Source of the DNA: Hypericum androsaemum
Taxonomy: Eukaryota > Streptophyta > Magnoliopsida > Malpighiales > Hypericaceae
Reading direction: 5' to 3'
Length of the DNA: 64,000 nucleotides
Assembly (NCBI GenBank): GCA_963995505.1
Contig: OZ023181.1
Location: 12,644,221-12,708,220 of the forward strand
Part shown: piece after piece, positions 8,288-21,414 of the stretch
Numbering within the stretch: position 1 is the first letter of the stretch
Layout of the letters: each line of letters begins with the position of its first letter
Notes under the pieces: generated by a model
Told to the model about the DNA's origin: nothing
Seen by the model: only the letters and a program-made list of their open reading frames with translations
Database searches by the model: none
Translations under genes and position numbers: made by a program

Positions 8288-11200
8288 CTTTGCAACTACG
8301 CGTGGATGCCGTGGAGAATTCTCGTGACAACCCCCAAACGCGAGGCGAACTCCAAAGGCGTAGGAGAGGAGTACCTATTGGAGAATCGAGCGGAGCTGAT
8401 TCTGAGTCGGAAGAAGGCGTAGGCTCTACAAGGAGTCTTAGGAGAGCAAGAACAAACCGTCCACCTAGGGAGGCAAGGCCAAAGAGAGACGACAACATAG
8501 GGAGTATCAAACTGAAGATACCTTCCTTTGCTGGTCGTTCTGACCCGGAGGCGTACTTAGAGTGGGAGAAGAAGATTGAGTTCGTGTTTGATTGCCACAA
8601 TAGCTCCGAAGAAAAGAAGGTAAAACTTGCCATCACCGAATTCACTGATTATGCTATAACTTGGTGGGATCAACTTGTGACTAGCAGGAGGAGAAATAGA
8701 GAACGCCCTATAGCTACTTGGGAAGACATGAAAGTGGTGATGAGGAAGAGATTTGTTCCAAGTCATTACTATAGAGAGCTGTATAAGAAGTTACAAGGAA
8801 TGAGGCAAGGAAGTTTGAGTGTGGAGGAGTATTTCAAACAGATGGAGATGGCCATGATAAGAGCTGATATAGATGAAGATAGAGAAGTTACAATGGCAAG
8901 GTTCTTGAATGGACTCAATCCTGAAATTCAAGACAAAGTTGAGTTGCAACACTATGTGGAGTTGGAGGACATGGTGCATATGGCAACGAAAATTGAGAAG
9001 CAACTCAAGAGAGGAGAGGGGAGAACAAAAGCTACATCGAATTCTACTTGGAAGCCAAACTACCAAAAGAAGTTTGACAAGCCACAAGCAGCCAAAGTAG
9101 AGCATAACTCCGAGAGTTCTCAAGCTAATTCTCAAAGGAAAGTGGAAGTCACTCCAGCTAGGAACCGTGACATCAAGTGCTTTAAGTGTCAAGGAAGAGG
9201 GCACATCTCAAGTCAATGCCCTAACAAGCAAGCAATGGTGATCAAGGAGAGTGGAGAGATTGAAACTGAAGAAGAGGATTCGGAGCATGAAAGCATGCCT
9301 TCTTTGGAGGACGTATCCGAGGAAGAGTACCAAGCTGCTGAGAGGCTTACTCTTGTGTCTAGAAGAGCATTGAATGTGCAAGTAAAAGAAGAAAATGATG
9401 TGGCTCAAAGAGAAAATATTTTTCACACAAGGTGCTATGTCAAAGACAAGGTGTGTAGTGTCATCATAGATGGAGGAAGTTGTGCTAATGTTGCAAGCAC
9501 TACTATGGTGGAGAAGTTAGGGTTACTCACGGGAAAACACCCTAAGCCTTACAAACTACAATGGCTGAATGATAGTGGAGAAGTACGAGTGATGAAGCAA
9601 GTATTGGTAGCATTCCGCATTGGCAACTATGAGGATGAAGTGTTGTGTGATGTTGTACCAATGCAAGCTGGTCACCTATTGTTAGGAAGGCCGTGGCAGT
9701 TTGATAGGAAAGTGCATCATGATGGCTACACCAACAAGTATTCATTTATACTTAAGAAGAGAGTAATCACCTTGGCACCCTTGTCACCATCACAAGTTTG
9801 GGAAGATCAACGTCAGTTGCAAAAAGAAAGTGATGAGCAAAGAGAGCGTGACAAGAAGAAAAAGAATGAGAGGAGAGAAGAAGCCGAAAAAAAGATAAGA
9901 AAAACGGCCAATGGAGAGGAAAAGATTGAGAAAACAAAAGAAGCCGGAAAAACAGAAATTAAAACGGCCAAAGAGAGAAAAAACGAGAGTTGGAAAAAGA
10001 GTTACTATGTGGGAACAAGTGATATTAAGCAAGCGTGCTTTACAAAGAAGCCTATGATCTTACTTCGGTATAGGGAGGCACTTTTAAACACTAACGAGCT
10101 TGAACCACATGTACCTAGTACGGTTGTGTCTCTTTTGCAGGATTACAAGGATGTCTTTCCCGACGAGCTACCACCTGGTTTGCCACCTATTCGTGGGATT
10201 GAACATCAAATAGACTTTGTCCCGGGAGCTACCATACCTAACCGTCCCGCATATAGAAGCAATCCTGAAGAGACAAAGGAGCTTGAGAAGCAAGTCAACG
10301 AGCTGTTGGAGAAAGGGTACGTAAGAGAGAGCATGAGTCCATGTGCTGTTCCAGTCCTACTTGTGCCCAAGAAGGATAAAACATGGAGAATGTGTGTTGA
10401 TTGCCGAGCAGTCAACAACATAACGGTAAAATATCGTCACCCTATCCCTCGTTTAGATGACATGTTAGATGAGTTGCATGGTTCTTGCATGTTTTCTAAG
10501 ATTGATTTGAAGAGTGGTTATCATCAAATTAGGATGAAAGAAGGAGATGAGTGGAAGACTGCTTTTAAAACAAAGTATGGGTTGTATGAGTGGCTGGTCA
10601 TGCCATTTGGTTTGTCCAACGCACCTAGCACGTTTATGCGACTCATGAATCATGTTCTACGTCCATTCATTGGTAAATTTGTAGTTGTTTACTTTGATGA
10701 TATACTCATTTATAGCAAGAGCATGGAGGATCATCTAGAACATTTGAAATCTGTCTTAGATGCACTTAGAGAAGAACAATTGTTTGCTAACTTGAAGAAG
10801 TGCACCTTTTGTACGGATAAGCTTGTATTCTTGGGTTTTGTTGTTGGAGCTAACGGAATACAGGTTGATGAAGAAAAGATCCGAGCTATCCGTGAATGGC
10901 CAAGCCCTACAAGTGTTGCTAATGTTAGGAGCTTTCATGGACTAGCTAGTTTTTATAGGAGATTTGTGAAGGACTTTAGTAGCATAGCCGCACCCATAAC
11001 TGAAGTCATCAAGAAGAACGTGGGCTTTACTTGGGGAGAAGCTCAAGAGAAGGCTTTCCAACTACTGAAAGGGAAGTTGACTAATGCACCCTTGTTAGCT
11101 TTACCTAATTTCTCTAAGACTTTTGAAATAGAGTGTGATGCTTCTGGTGTAGGAATTGGAGCTGTCCTTATGCAAGAAGGAAGACCTATTGCATACTTTA

Positions 11201-12736
11201 GTGAGAAACTAAGTGGTGCAACCTTGAATTACCCGACCTATGACAAGGAGTTGTACGCACTAGTTCGAGCATTGGAGACATGGCAGCATTGTTTGTGGCC
11301 CAAGGAGTTCGTGATTCACACTGATCATGAGTCACTCAAGCACTTAAAGGGGCAACACAAGCTGAACAAGAGGCATGCACGATGGGTGGAATTCATTGAG
11401 ACATTTCCTTATGTCATTCGCTACAAGCAAGGTAAGGAAAATGTAGTGGCTGATGCACTATCACGAAGGTACGCCTTGATCTCAACTCTTGATGCTAAAC
11501 TACTTGGCTTTGAACACATTAAGGAGTTGTATGTTGATGATGTTGATTTTGGCGAGTTGTTTAGATCAACTGAAAGAAGTGCATTTGGTAAGTTCTTTCG
11601 TAATGAAGGTTACCTATTTCGTGAAAACAAACTTTGTGTGCCTAATTGTTCGATGCGAGAATTACTAATTCAGGAGGCACATGGAGGTGGCTTAATGGGG
11701 CATTTTGGAATTGCAAAGACCTTGGCAATGCTACAAGATCATTTCTTTTGGCCACACATGAAGAGAGACGTTGAGAGAGTTTGTGGTCGTTGCATCACTT
11801 GCAAGCAAGCCAAGTCAAAGGTAAAACCCCATGGTTTGTACACCCCACTACCTATACCTAGTGAGCCCTGGATTGATATCTCTATGGATTTTGTGTTAGG
11901 CCTACCTAGGACTAAGCGTGGAAGAGATTCAATTTTTGTGGTAGTGGATAGGTTTTCTAAGATGGCACATTTCATTCCATGTCATAAAACTGATGATGCT
12001 TCAAACATTGCTGATTTGTTCTTTAGAGAGGTTGTTAGGTTACATGGCATGCCTAGGACAATTATCTCTGATAGAGATGCTAAATTCCTAAGTTACTTTT
12101 GGAAGACCTTGTGGTGCAAGTTAGGTACTAAGTTGTTGTTTTCTACTACTTGTCATCCTCAAACTGATGGTCAAACTGAAGTAGTAAATAGGACTTTGTC
12201 TACACTTTTGAGAGCACTCATTAAGCATAACATTAAGACTTGGGAAGAATGTTTGCCTCATGTTGAGTTTGCTTATAATCGTTCTGTCCATTCAGCTACT
12301 CAATTCTCACCATTTGAGCTTGTTTATGGATTTAATCCTTTGACTCCATTGGATTTATCACCTCTACCTTCGAGTGAGCATGTTAATTTAGATGGCAAGA
12401 AGAAAGCTGAATTTGTCAAGCAGTTACATGAGAAAGCTAGAATGAACATCGAGAAGCGCACGGAGCACTATGCAAGGCAAGCAAACAAAGGAAGGCACAA
12501 GGTTGTCTTTGAGCCGGGCGATTGGGTTTGGCTACATATGAGGAAGGAGCGTTTTCCTGTCCAAAGACGTTCAAAGTTTCTACCACGGGGAGATGGTCCA
12601 TTCCAAGTGCTAGAACGCATTAATGATAATGCCTACAAGCTAGACCTTCCGGGTGAGTATAGTGTAAGTGCTTCGTTTAGTGTGGCTGACTTGAGTCCGT
12701 TTGATGTAGGTGATGATTTGAGGACAAATCCTTTTC

Positions 12737-12748
12737 AAGAGGAGGGGA
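12737..12748 (+). other. A1 polypurine tract
   Basis: AAGAGGAGGGGA lies one base before the 3' LTR. It is the plus-strand primer, and it is also translated in frame as part of the QEEGT segment of Pol. Confidence 0.88.
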
Positions 12749-12749
12749 C

Positions 12750-13556
12750 TGATGTGAGCAAGCCTACAGATGCACCAACTATCAAGCTTGTAGACTCGAA
12801 GCAAGTTCAAGTTCCAATTGGGCCAATGACAAGAGCAAGAGCTAGGAAGTTGCAATCTGATTTCAATGGACTAATGCATGAAGTTTGGGCTCAAGCAAGT
12901 TCGTGGAGGACCAAGGACGTCCAAGAAACCCAAGGGAGGCCCATGCACGTTTTGGAGGCTGAATGGGAAGCTTGACATGCACGAAAGCTTCTAGATGCAT
13001 GCGCACATGGAGAATCAAGAAGAATCAGCCTATTTAGGCCATGCATCTAATTGTTTTGGACGTGCAACTAGTAGCTATTCTATTAGATATTATTTGCTTA
13101 TATTATTCCTTGTTTAGTTGCATAAGTTCGGCCAGAATCTCCTTAGAATAGGAAAGAGAGTTTTGGCCAGCCTTTGAATTCCTTTTAAGGAGTTAGCTTG
13201 TTTAGGAATATTTTGGTACTTTGGGAGCCTATATAAAGAGGACTCCTAGCAATAAAACGTACACACAACAATTCAGAATTACATAGCTTTGGCTAATTGA
13301 GAGTTTAGATACTCGTTTGTTCTTGCTTAGGCTGGTGAGTCGTCTTGGCTAGAATTTATCTTTCACTTATCAAGCGGACCATCCATCCTCGCTTGTGGCG
13401 TGATTCGACCTTAGGTCAAGGTTCAGAAGTTCTTGTTGCGGGTTAAGGTTCAATTTCGTGCCTTAGTTCGAGTGAGTTCTTGTGAGTTGTGATCTGTTCC
13501 ATTCTAAAGTAACAAACGGTCCGAGTTGTGAATCTTTTCCGCATAGATTCATATCA
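12750..13556 (+). repeat. A1 3' LTR
   Basis: 807-bp copy that looks identical to 3903-4709. Bases up to 12975 encode the C-terminus of gag-pol. It is followed by TTTTG, the right target duplication, within satellite. Confidence 0.97.
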
Positions 13557-16500
13557 TTTTGTTTCCTTATCTTACCTTTTCTTGCCTTTTCCTTGCCTTT
13601 TCTTTCCATTTCTTGCCATATCTTGCCTTATCTTGCCTTTTCTTGCCTTATCTTGCCTTTTCCATCCCCTTTCTTTCCTTTTCTTACCTTATCTTGCCTT
13701 TTCCATGCCCTTTCATTCCTTTTCCTTGACTTTTCTTTCCTTTTCTTTCCTTTTCTCGCCTTTTCTTCCCTTTTCTTGCCTTTTCCTTGCCTTACCTTGC
13801 CTTATCTTGCCTTTTCCTTGCATTTTCTTACCTTTTCTTGCCTTTTTCTTGCCTTTTCTTGCCTTTTCATATCTTTTCCATGCCTTTTCTTTTCTTATCT
13901 TGCCTTTTCTTGCCTTTTCCTTGCCTTTTCATGCATTTTCTTGCCTTATTTGCCTTTTCTTTCCTTTTCTTGCCTTTTCTTGCCTTATCTTTCCTTTTCT
14001 TGCCTTTGCTTGCCATTTCCATGCCTTTTCTTGCCTTTTCTTTCCTTTTCTTGCCTTTTCTTGACTTTTCTTGACTTCTCTTGCCTTTTCTTGACTTTTC
14101 ATGCCTTTTCTTGACTTATCTTGCCTTTCCATTCCTGATATTGCCTTTTCTTACCTTATATTGCCTTTTTATACTTTTTCTTGCCTTTTCTTCACTTTTC
14201 TTGGCTATTTATGCCTTTTCCTAGCCTTTTCTTGCCTCATCTTTCATTTTCTTTTCTTTTCTTGCATTTCCTTACCTTAACTTGCCGTATCGTTCCTTTT
14301 CCTTGCCTTTTCTTTCCTTTTCTAGCATTTTCTTGCGTTTTCCTTGCCCTTTCTTTCCTTTTCTTGCTTTACCTTTCCTTTTCTTGCTTAATCTTGCCTT
14401 ATCTTGCCTTTTCTTTCCTTTTCTTGCCTTTTCTTGCCTTTACCTTGCCCTTTCTTTCATTTTCTTGCTTTTTCATGCCTTTTCTTGCCTTTTCTTTCCT
14501 TTTCTTGCCTTTTCTTCTCTTTTCTTGCCTTTGCTCGCCTTTTCTTCCCTTTTCCTTACCTTTTCATGCCTTTTCCTTGACTTTTCTTGCCTTATGTTCC
14601 CTTTTCTTGCCTTTTCCTTGCCTTTTCTTTGCTTTTCTTGCCTTTTCTCGCCATTTCTTCCCATTTCTTGACTTTTCCTTGCCTTATCTTGCCTTTTCCT
14701 TGCCTTTTTCTTGCCTTTTCATGTCTTTTCCACGCCTTTTCTTTTCATATCTTGCATTTTCTTGCCTTTTCCTTGCCTTTTCATTCCTTTTCTTGCCTTT
14801 TCCTTGCCTTTTCTTACCTTTTCATGCCTTGTCTTTCCTTTTCTTGCCTTTTCTTGCCATTTCCATGCCTTTTCTTGCCTTTTCTTGCCTTTTATTGACT
14901 TCTCTTACCTTTTCTTGACTTTTCATACCTTTTCTTGCCATATCTTGCCTTTCCATTCCTTATCTTGCCTTTTATTACCTTATATTGCCTTTTCTTGCCT
15001 TTTCATACTTTTCTTTCCTTTTCTTGCCTTTTCTTGCCTCATCTTTCATTTTCTTTTCTTTTCTTTTCTTGCATTTCCTTACCTTATCTTGCCTTTTCTT
15101 TCCTTTTCTTGCCTTTTCTTGCCTTTTTCTTGCCCTTTCTTTCCTTTTCTTGCCTTTCCTTCTCTTTTCTTGCTTTATCTTGCCTTATCTTGCCTTTTCT
15201 TGCCTTTTCTTTCCTTTTCTTTCCTTTTCCTTTTCCTTGCCCTTTCTTTCCTTTTCTTACTTTTTCATGCCTTTTCTTCCCTTATCTTTCCTTTTCTTAC
15301 CTTTTCTTGCCTTTTCTTGCCTTTTCTTTCCTTTTCTTGCCTTTTCTCGCATTTTCTTTCATTTTCTTGCCTTTTCATGCCTTTTCCTTGCCTTTTTTCT
15401 GCCTTTTCTTACCTTTTCTTGCCTTTTCTTTTCTTTTCTTATCTTTTCTCGCCTTTTCTTCCATTTTCTTGCCTTTTCATGCCTTTTTCTTGCCTTTTCC
15501 TTGCCTTATCTTACATTTTCTTTCCTTTTCCTTGCCTTTTCTTGCCTTTTCTTGCATTTTCTTTCCTTTTCTTGCCTTTTCCTTGCCTTTTCTTACCTTA
15601 TCTAGCCTTTTTCTTGCATTTTCTTGTCTTTTCATGCCTTTTCAATGCCTTTTCTTTCCTTTTATTTCCTTTTCTTGCCTTTTCTTGCCTTATCTTTCCT
15701 TTTATTTCCATTTCTTGTCTTTTCTTTCCTTTCCTTGCCTTTGCTCGACTTTTCTTCCCTTTTCTTACCTTTTCATGACTTTTCCTTGACTTTTCTTGCC
15801 TTATGTTGCCTTTTCTTGCCTTTTCCATGCCATTTCTTACCTTTTCTTGCCTTTTCCTTGCCTTTTCTTTCCATTTCTTGCCTTTTCTCGCCTTTTCTTC
15901 CCTTTTCTTGCCTTTTCCTTGCCTTATCTTCCCTTAACTTGCCTTTTCTTACCTTTTCTTGCCTTTTTCTTGCCTTATCTTGCCTTTTCTTTCCTTTTCA
16001 TGTCTTTTCTTGCCTTTTCTTTTCTTATCTTGCCTTTTCTTGTCTTTTCCTTGCCTTTTCATTACTTTTCTTGCCTTATTTTGCCATTTCTTGCCTTTTC
16101 CTTGCCTTTTCTTGCCATATCTTTCGTTTTTGCCTTTTTTTGCCATTTCCATGGCTTTTCTTACCTTTTCTTTCCTTTTCTTGACTTTTCTTTCCTTTTC
16201 TTGCCATATCTTGCCTTTTCTTACCATATATTGCCTTTTCTTAATCTTTCTTGCCTTTTCTTTCCTTTTCTTGCCTATTTATGCCTTTTTCTTGCCTTTT
16301 CTTGCCTTTCCTTGCCTCATCTTTCATTTTCTTTTCTTTTCCTGCATTTGCTTACCTTATCTTGCCTTATCTTTCATTTTCCTTGCCTTTTCTTTCCTTT
16401 TCTTGCATTTTCTTGACATTTCCTTGCCCTTTCTTTCCTTTTCTTGCATTTCCTTCTCTGTTCTTGCTTTATCTTGCCTTTTCTTTCCTTTTCTTGCCTT

Positions 16501-19213
16501 ATCTTGCCTTTTCCTTGCCCTTTCTTTCCTTTTCTTGCTTTTTTATGCCTTTTCTTGCCTTATCTTTCCTTTTCTTGCCTTTTCTTGCCTTTTCTCGCCT
16601 TTTCTTCCCTTTTCTTGCCTTTTCATGCCTTTTCCTTGCCTTTTCTTACGTTTTCTTGCCTTTTCCTTGCCTTTTCTTTCCTTTTCTTATCTTTTCTCGC
16701 TTTTCTTCCATTTTCTTGCCATTTCATGCCTTTTTCTTTCCTTTTCTTGCTTTATCTTACCTTTTCTTGCCTTTTCCTTGCCATTTCTTACCTTTTCTTC
16801 CCATTTCTTGTATTTTCTTTCCTTTTCTTGCATTTTCTTGCCTTTTCCTTGCCCTTTCGTACCTTATCTAGCCTTTTTCTTGCTTTTTCTTGCCTTTTCC
16901 TTGCCCTTTCGTACCTTATCTAGCCTTTTTCTTGCTTTTTCTTGCCTTTTCATGCCTTTTCCATGCCTTTTCTAGCCTTTTATTTCCTTTTCTTGCCTTT
17001 TCTTGCCTTATCTTGCCTTTTCTTGCCTTTTCTTTCCTTTTCTTGCCTTTTCTCATCTTTTCTTCCCTTTACTTACCTTTTCCTTACCTTTTCTTGCCTT
17101 TTCCTTGCCTTTTCTTACCTTTTCTTGCCTTTTCTTTCCTTTTCTTGCCTTTTCTCACCTTTTCTTGCCTTTTCCTTGCCTTCTCTTGCCTTTTCCTTGC
17201 CATTTCTTCCCTTTTCTTGCCTTTTCTTACATTTTCTTGCCTTTTCTTTGCCTTTTCTTTTGTTTTCTTATCTTTTCTCACCTTTTCTTCCCTTTTCTTG
17301 CCTTTTCATGCCTTTTTCTTGCCTTTTCTTACTTTATCTTACCTTTTCTTGCCTTTTCCTTACCTTTTCTTACCTTTTCTTGCATTTTCTTTCCTTTTCA
17401 TGCCTTTTCCTTGCCCTTTCTTACCTTATCTAGCCTTTTTCTTGCATCTTCTTACCTTTTCATGCCTTTTCATGCCTTTTCTTGCCTTTCTTTCCTTTTA
17501 TTTCCTTTTCTTACCTTTTCTTGCCTTATCTTTCCTTTTCTTTCCTTTTCTTGCCTTTTCGTCCCTTTTCTTACCTTTTCATGCCTTTTCATTGCATTTT
17601 CTTGCCTTATGTTGCCTTTTCCTTGCCTTTTCTTACCTTTTCTTGCCTTTTCCTTGCCTTTTCTTTCATTTTCTTGCCTTTTCTTCCATTTTCTTGCCTT
17701 TTCTCGCCTTTTCCTTGCCTTATCTTGCCTTTTCCTTGCCTTTTCTTACCTTTTCTTTCCTTTTTCTTGCCTTTTCATTCCTTTTCTTGCCTTATCTTGC
17801 CTTTTCCTTGCCTTTTCTTTCCTTTTCTTGCCTTTTCTTGCCATTTCCATGCCCTTTCTTGCCTTTTCTTTCCTTTTCTTGCCTTTTCTTGCCTTTTCTT
17901 GACTTCTCTTGCCTTTTCTTGACTTTTCATGCCTTTTCTTGCCATATCTTGCCTTTCCATTCCTTATCTTGCCTTTTCTTACCTTCTTTTGCCTTTTCAT
18001 ACCTTTTCTTGCCTTTTCTTTCCTTTTCTTGCCTATTCATGCCTTTTCCTTGCCTTATCTTGCCTTTTCTTACCTTTTCCTTGCCTTTTCTTTCCTTTTC
18101 TTGCCTTATCTTGCCTTTTCTTGCCTCATCTTTCATTTTCTTTTCTTTCCTTTTCTTGCCTTATCTTGCCTTTTCTTGCCTTTTCTTACCTTTTCTTGCC
18201 CTTTCTTTCATTTTCTTGCATTTTCTTGCCTTTCTTGCCTTATCTTGCCTTTTCATTCCTTTTCTTGCCTTATCTTTCCTTTTCATTACTTTTCTTGCCT
18301 TTTCTTGCCTTTTCTTACCTTTTCTTGCCTTTTCTTACCTTTTGTTTCCTTTTTTTGCCTTTTGTTTCCTTTTTTTGCCTTTTCTTTCCTTTTGCTTGCC
18401 TTGTCTTGCTTTATCTTGCCTTATCTTTCCTTTTCTTTCCTTTTCTTGCCTTTTCTTGCCTTATCTTTCCTTTTCTTGCCTTTTCTTGCCTTTTCTTACC
18501 TTTTCTCGCCTTTCCATGCCTTTTCTTGCCTTATGTTGCCTATTCTTGCCTTTTTCTTGCCTTTTCATACCTTTTCTTGCCTTTTCCTTGCCTTTTCTTT
18601 CCCTTTCTTCCCTTTTCTCGCCTTTTGTTCCCTTATCTTAACTTTTCATGCCTTTTCTTGCCTTATCTTCCATTTTCTTGCCTTTTTCTTATCTTTTCTT
18701 ACCTTTGCTTGCCTTTTCATGCCTTTTCCATTCCTTTTGTTTCCTTAACTTTCCTTTTCTTGCCTTTTCCTTGCCTTTTCTTTCCTTTTCTTGCCTTTTC
18801 TTGCATTATCTTGCCTTTTCTTGCCTTTTCTTGCCTTTTCTTGACTTTTCTTGTCTTTTCTTGACTTTTCATGCCTTATCTTGCCTTTTCTTGCCATATC
18901 TTGCCTTTCCATTCCTTATCTTCCCTATTCTTACCTTATTTTTCCTTTTCTTGCCTTTTCATACCTTTTCTTTCCTTTTCTTACCTTTTCATTGCCTTTT
19001 CTTGCCTTTTGTTTCGTTATCTTACCTTTTCTTGCCTTTTCTTTCCTTTTCTTGCCATATCTTGCCTTTTCTTGCCTTATCTTGCCTCTTCTTTCCTTTT
19101 CTTGGCTTTTCTTGCCTTTTCCATGCCCTTTCTTTCCTTTTCTTTCCTTTTCTTGCCTTTTCTTGCCTTATCTTTTCTTTTCAAGCCTTTTCATGCCTTT
19201 TCTTGCCTTTTCC
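13557..19213 (+). repeat. Decamer satellite array, main segment (pyrimidine strand)
   Basis: About 5.7 kb of head-to-tail TTTTCTTGCC and variants (TTTTCCTTGCC, TTATCTTGCC, TTTTCTTTCC, TTTTCATGCC). Spacing is mostly 10 bp with scattered 11-bp units. The plus strand is almost all C and T with roughly one G per unit. Variant blocks recur (for example GCCTCATCTTTCATTTTC at about 14234, 15045, 16314 and 18123), which shows higher-order structure. A 52-bp local duplication is near 16851-16955. Long Leu/Phe-rich frames here come from the period and are not genes. Confidence 0.95.
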
Positions 19214-19227
19214 TTGGAAAAGGCAAG
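19202..19227. repeat. Palindromic junction where the satellite reverses orientation
   Basis: CTTGCCTTTTCC (19202-19213), spacer TT, then its exact reverse complement (19216-19227). To the left the C/T-rich strand is on top, to the right the G/A-rich strand is. Confidence 0.95.
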
Positions 19228-19503
19228 TAAAGGCGAGAAAAGGTAAGAAAAGGAAAGAAAAGGCGAGAAAAGGTAAGAAAAAGCAAGAAAAGGTAAGAAA
19301 AGGTAAGAAAAAGCAATATAAGGCAAGAAAAGGAAAGAAAAGGAAGGATAAGGCAGGATAAGGAAAGATAAGGCAAGAAATGGCATAAAAAGGTAAGAAA
19401 ATGAAAGAAAAGGCAAGGAAAAGGCAAGAAAAGGCAAGGAATAGGGAAGAAAAGGCAAAAAAAAAGGAAAGAAAAGGCATGGAAAAGGCATGAAAATGCA
19501 AGA
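19216..19503 (-). repeat. Decamer satellite, inverted segment (left of A2)
   Basis: Tandem AAAAGGCAAG-type units, the reverse complement of the main array. It continues at 30107 after A2 and ends in CAAGA, the left target duplication of A2. Confidence 0.95.
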
Positions 19504-20308
19504 TGATATGAATCTTCCCGGAAAAGACTCACAACTCGGACCGTTTGTTACTTTAGAATGGAACAGATCACAACTCACAAGAACTCACACGAACTAAGGT
19601 GCGAAGTTGAACCTTAACCCGCAGCAAGAGCTTCTGAACCTTGACCTAAGGTCGTATCACGCCACGAGCGGGGATGGATGATCCGCTTGATAAGTGAAAG
19701 ATAAATTCTAGCCAAGACGACTCACCAGCCTAAGCAAGAACAAACGAGTATCAAAACTCACAATTAGCCAATGCTAAGTAATTCTCCGAATTGTTGTTGT
19801 TTATTGAAGGGGGACGCCTCTTTATATAGGCTCCATAAGTCTTACAACTTTCCTAAACAAAACTAACTCCAAATAAGGAGTTTAAGGCTGGTCAGAACTC
19901 TCTTTCCTATTCTAAAGAGATTCTGGCCGAACTTATTCAACTAAATAAGGAATAATATAAGCAAATAATATCTAATAGAATAACTACTAGCTGCACGTCC
20001 AAAACAAGTAGATGCACGGACTAAATAGGCTGATTCTCCTTGATTCTCCATGTGCGCATGCATCTAGAAGCTTACGTGCATGTCAAGCTTCCTATTTAGC
20101 TTCCAAAACGTGCATGGGTCTCCCTTGGGCTTCTTGGACGTCCTTGGTCCTCCACGCACTTGCTTGAGCCCAAACGTCTTGCATTAATCCATTGAAGTCA
20201 GATTGCAACTTCCTAGCTCGTGCTCTTGTCATTGGCCCAATTGGAACTTGAACGTGCTTCGAGTCTACAAGCTTGATAGTAGGTGCGTCCTTAGGCTTGC
20301 TCACATCA
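19504..20308 (-). repeat. A2 3' LTR
   Basis: 805 bp with TG...CA ends, flanked by satellite on the left and the polypurine tract on the right. It still contains the LTR coding tail, but the A2 gag-pol stops just before it. Confidence 0.95.
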
Positions 20309-21414
20309 GTCCCCTCCTCTTAAAAAGGATTTGTCCTCAAATCATCACCTACATCAAACGGACTCAAGTCAGCCACGTTAAACGAAGCACTTACATTATA
20401 CTCACCCGGAAGGTCTAGCTTGTACGCATTATCATTGATGCGTTCTATCACTTGGAATGGACCATCTCCCCGTGGTAGCAACTTTGAATGTCTTTGGACA
20501 GGAAAACGCTCCTTCCTCATATGTAGCCAAACCCAATCTCCCGGCTCAAAGACATCCTTGTGCCTTCCTTTGTTTGCTTGTCTCGCATAGTGCTCCATGC
20601 GCTTCTCGATATTCATTCTTGCTTTCTCATGTAACTGCTTGACAAATTTAGCTTTCTTCTTGCCATCTAAGTTAACATGCTCACTCGAAGGTAGAGGTGA
20701 TAAATCCAATGGAGTCAAAGGATTAAATCCATAAACAAGCTCAAATGGTGAGAATTGAGTAGCAAAATGGACAGAACGATTATAAGCAAAATCAACATGA
20801 GGCAAACATTCTTCCCAAGTCTTAATGTTATGCTTAATGAGTGCTCTCAAAAGTGTAGACAAAGTCCTATTCACTACTTCAGTTTGACCATCAGTTTGAG
20901 GATGACAAGTAGTAGAAAACAACAACTTAGTACCTAACTTGCACCACAACGTCTTCCAAAAGTAACTTAGGAACTTAGCATCTCTATCAAAGATAATTGT
21001 CCTAGGCATGCCATGCAACCTAACAACCTCTCTAAAGAACAAATCAGCAATGTTTGAAGCATCATCAGTCTTATGACATGGAATGAAATGTGCCATCTTA
21101 GAAAACCTATCCACTACCACAAAAATTGAATCTCTTCCACGCTTAGTCCTAGGTAGTCCTAACACAAAATCCATGGAGATATCAATCCAAGGCTCACTAG
21201 GTATAGGTAGTGGGGTGTACAAACCATGGGGTTTTACCTTTGACTTGGCTTGCTTGCAAGTGATGCAACGACCACAAACTCTCTCAACGTCTCTCTTCAT
21301 GTGTTCAAAGCCAAGTAGTTTAGCATCAAGAGTTGAGATCAAGGCGTACCTTCGTGATAGTGCATCAGCCACTACATTTTCCTTACCTTGCTTGTAGCGA
21401 ATGACATAAGGAAA

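Larger units (their letters stand above)
5382..12975 (+). pseudogene. A1 gag-pol polyprotein, split by element B
   Basis: The frame starts at ATG 5382 ([10 protein letters not shown]), is broken after codon 35 at 5486 by B, resumes at 8293 and ends with TGA at 12973-12975. The two coding parts add up to 1595 codons plus stop, exactly the length of the intact A4 protein. Domains follow A4: Gag, CCHC ([15 protein letters not shown]), protease [12 protein letters not shown] with YFDD, RNase H, HHCC and DDE integrase, GPF module. The last 74 residues lie in the 3' LTR. Apart from B, I see no other break. An ATG in the B terminus gives an artificial downstream frame from 8263. Confidence 0.93.
3903..13556 (+). 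mobile_element. A1: complete family A Ty3/gypsy element carrying nested element B
   Basis: The 807-bp LTRs at 3903-4709 and 12750-13556 look identical by eye. The 5-bp target duplication TTTTG (3898-3902 and 13557-13561) shows insertion into the satellite array. The PBS is at 4712-4723 and the polypurine tract at 12737-12748. The gag-pol is split after codon 35 by element B (5487-8287). Without B and one copy of its duplication the element is about 6.85 kb, the same size class as A4. Identical LTRs imply a recent insertion, and B is younger still. Confidence 0.97.

Noticed and set aside
8263..8292. ATG at 8263 as start of the A1 gag-pol
   Set aside because: It lies in the terminal bases of element B. 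The genuine start is 5382, upstream of B, as the A4 alignment and the CTTTG duplication show.
13929..18136. Lys/Arg/Glu-rich frames on the purine strand of the satellite
   Set aside because: They are the complement of the same decamer (KKRQEKARKGK pattern), an artefact of composition.
13557..19213. Telomere, interstitial telomere or CRISPR-like array
   Set aside because: The unit TTTTCTTGCC is neither the plant telomere repeat TTTAGGG nor a repeat-spacer array. Units are contiguous and degenerate.
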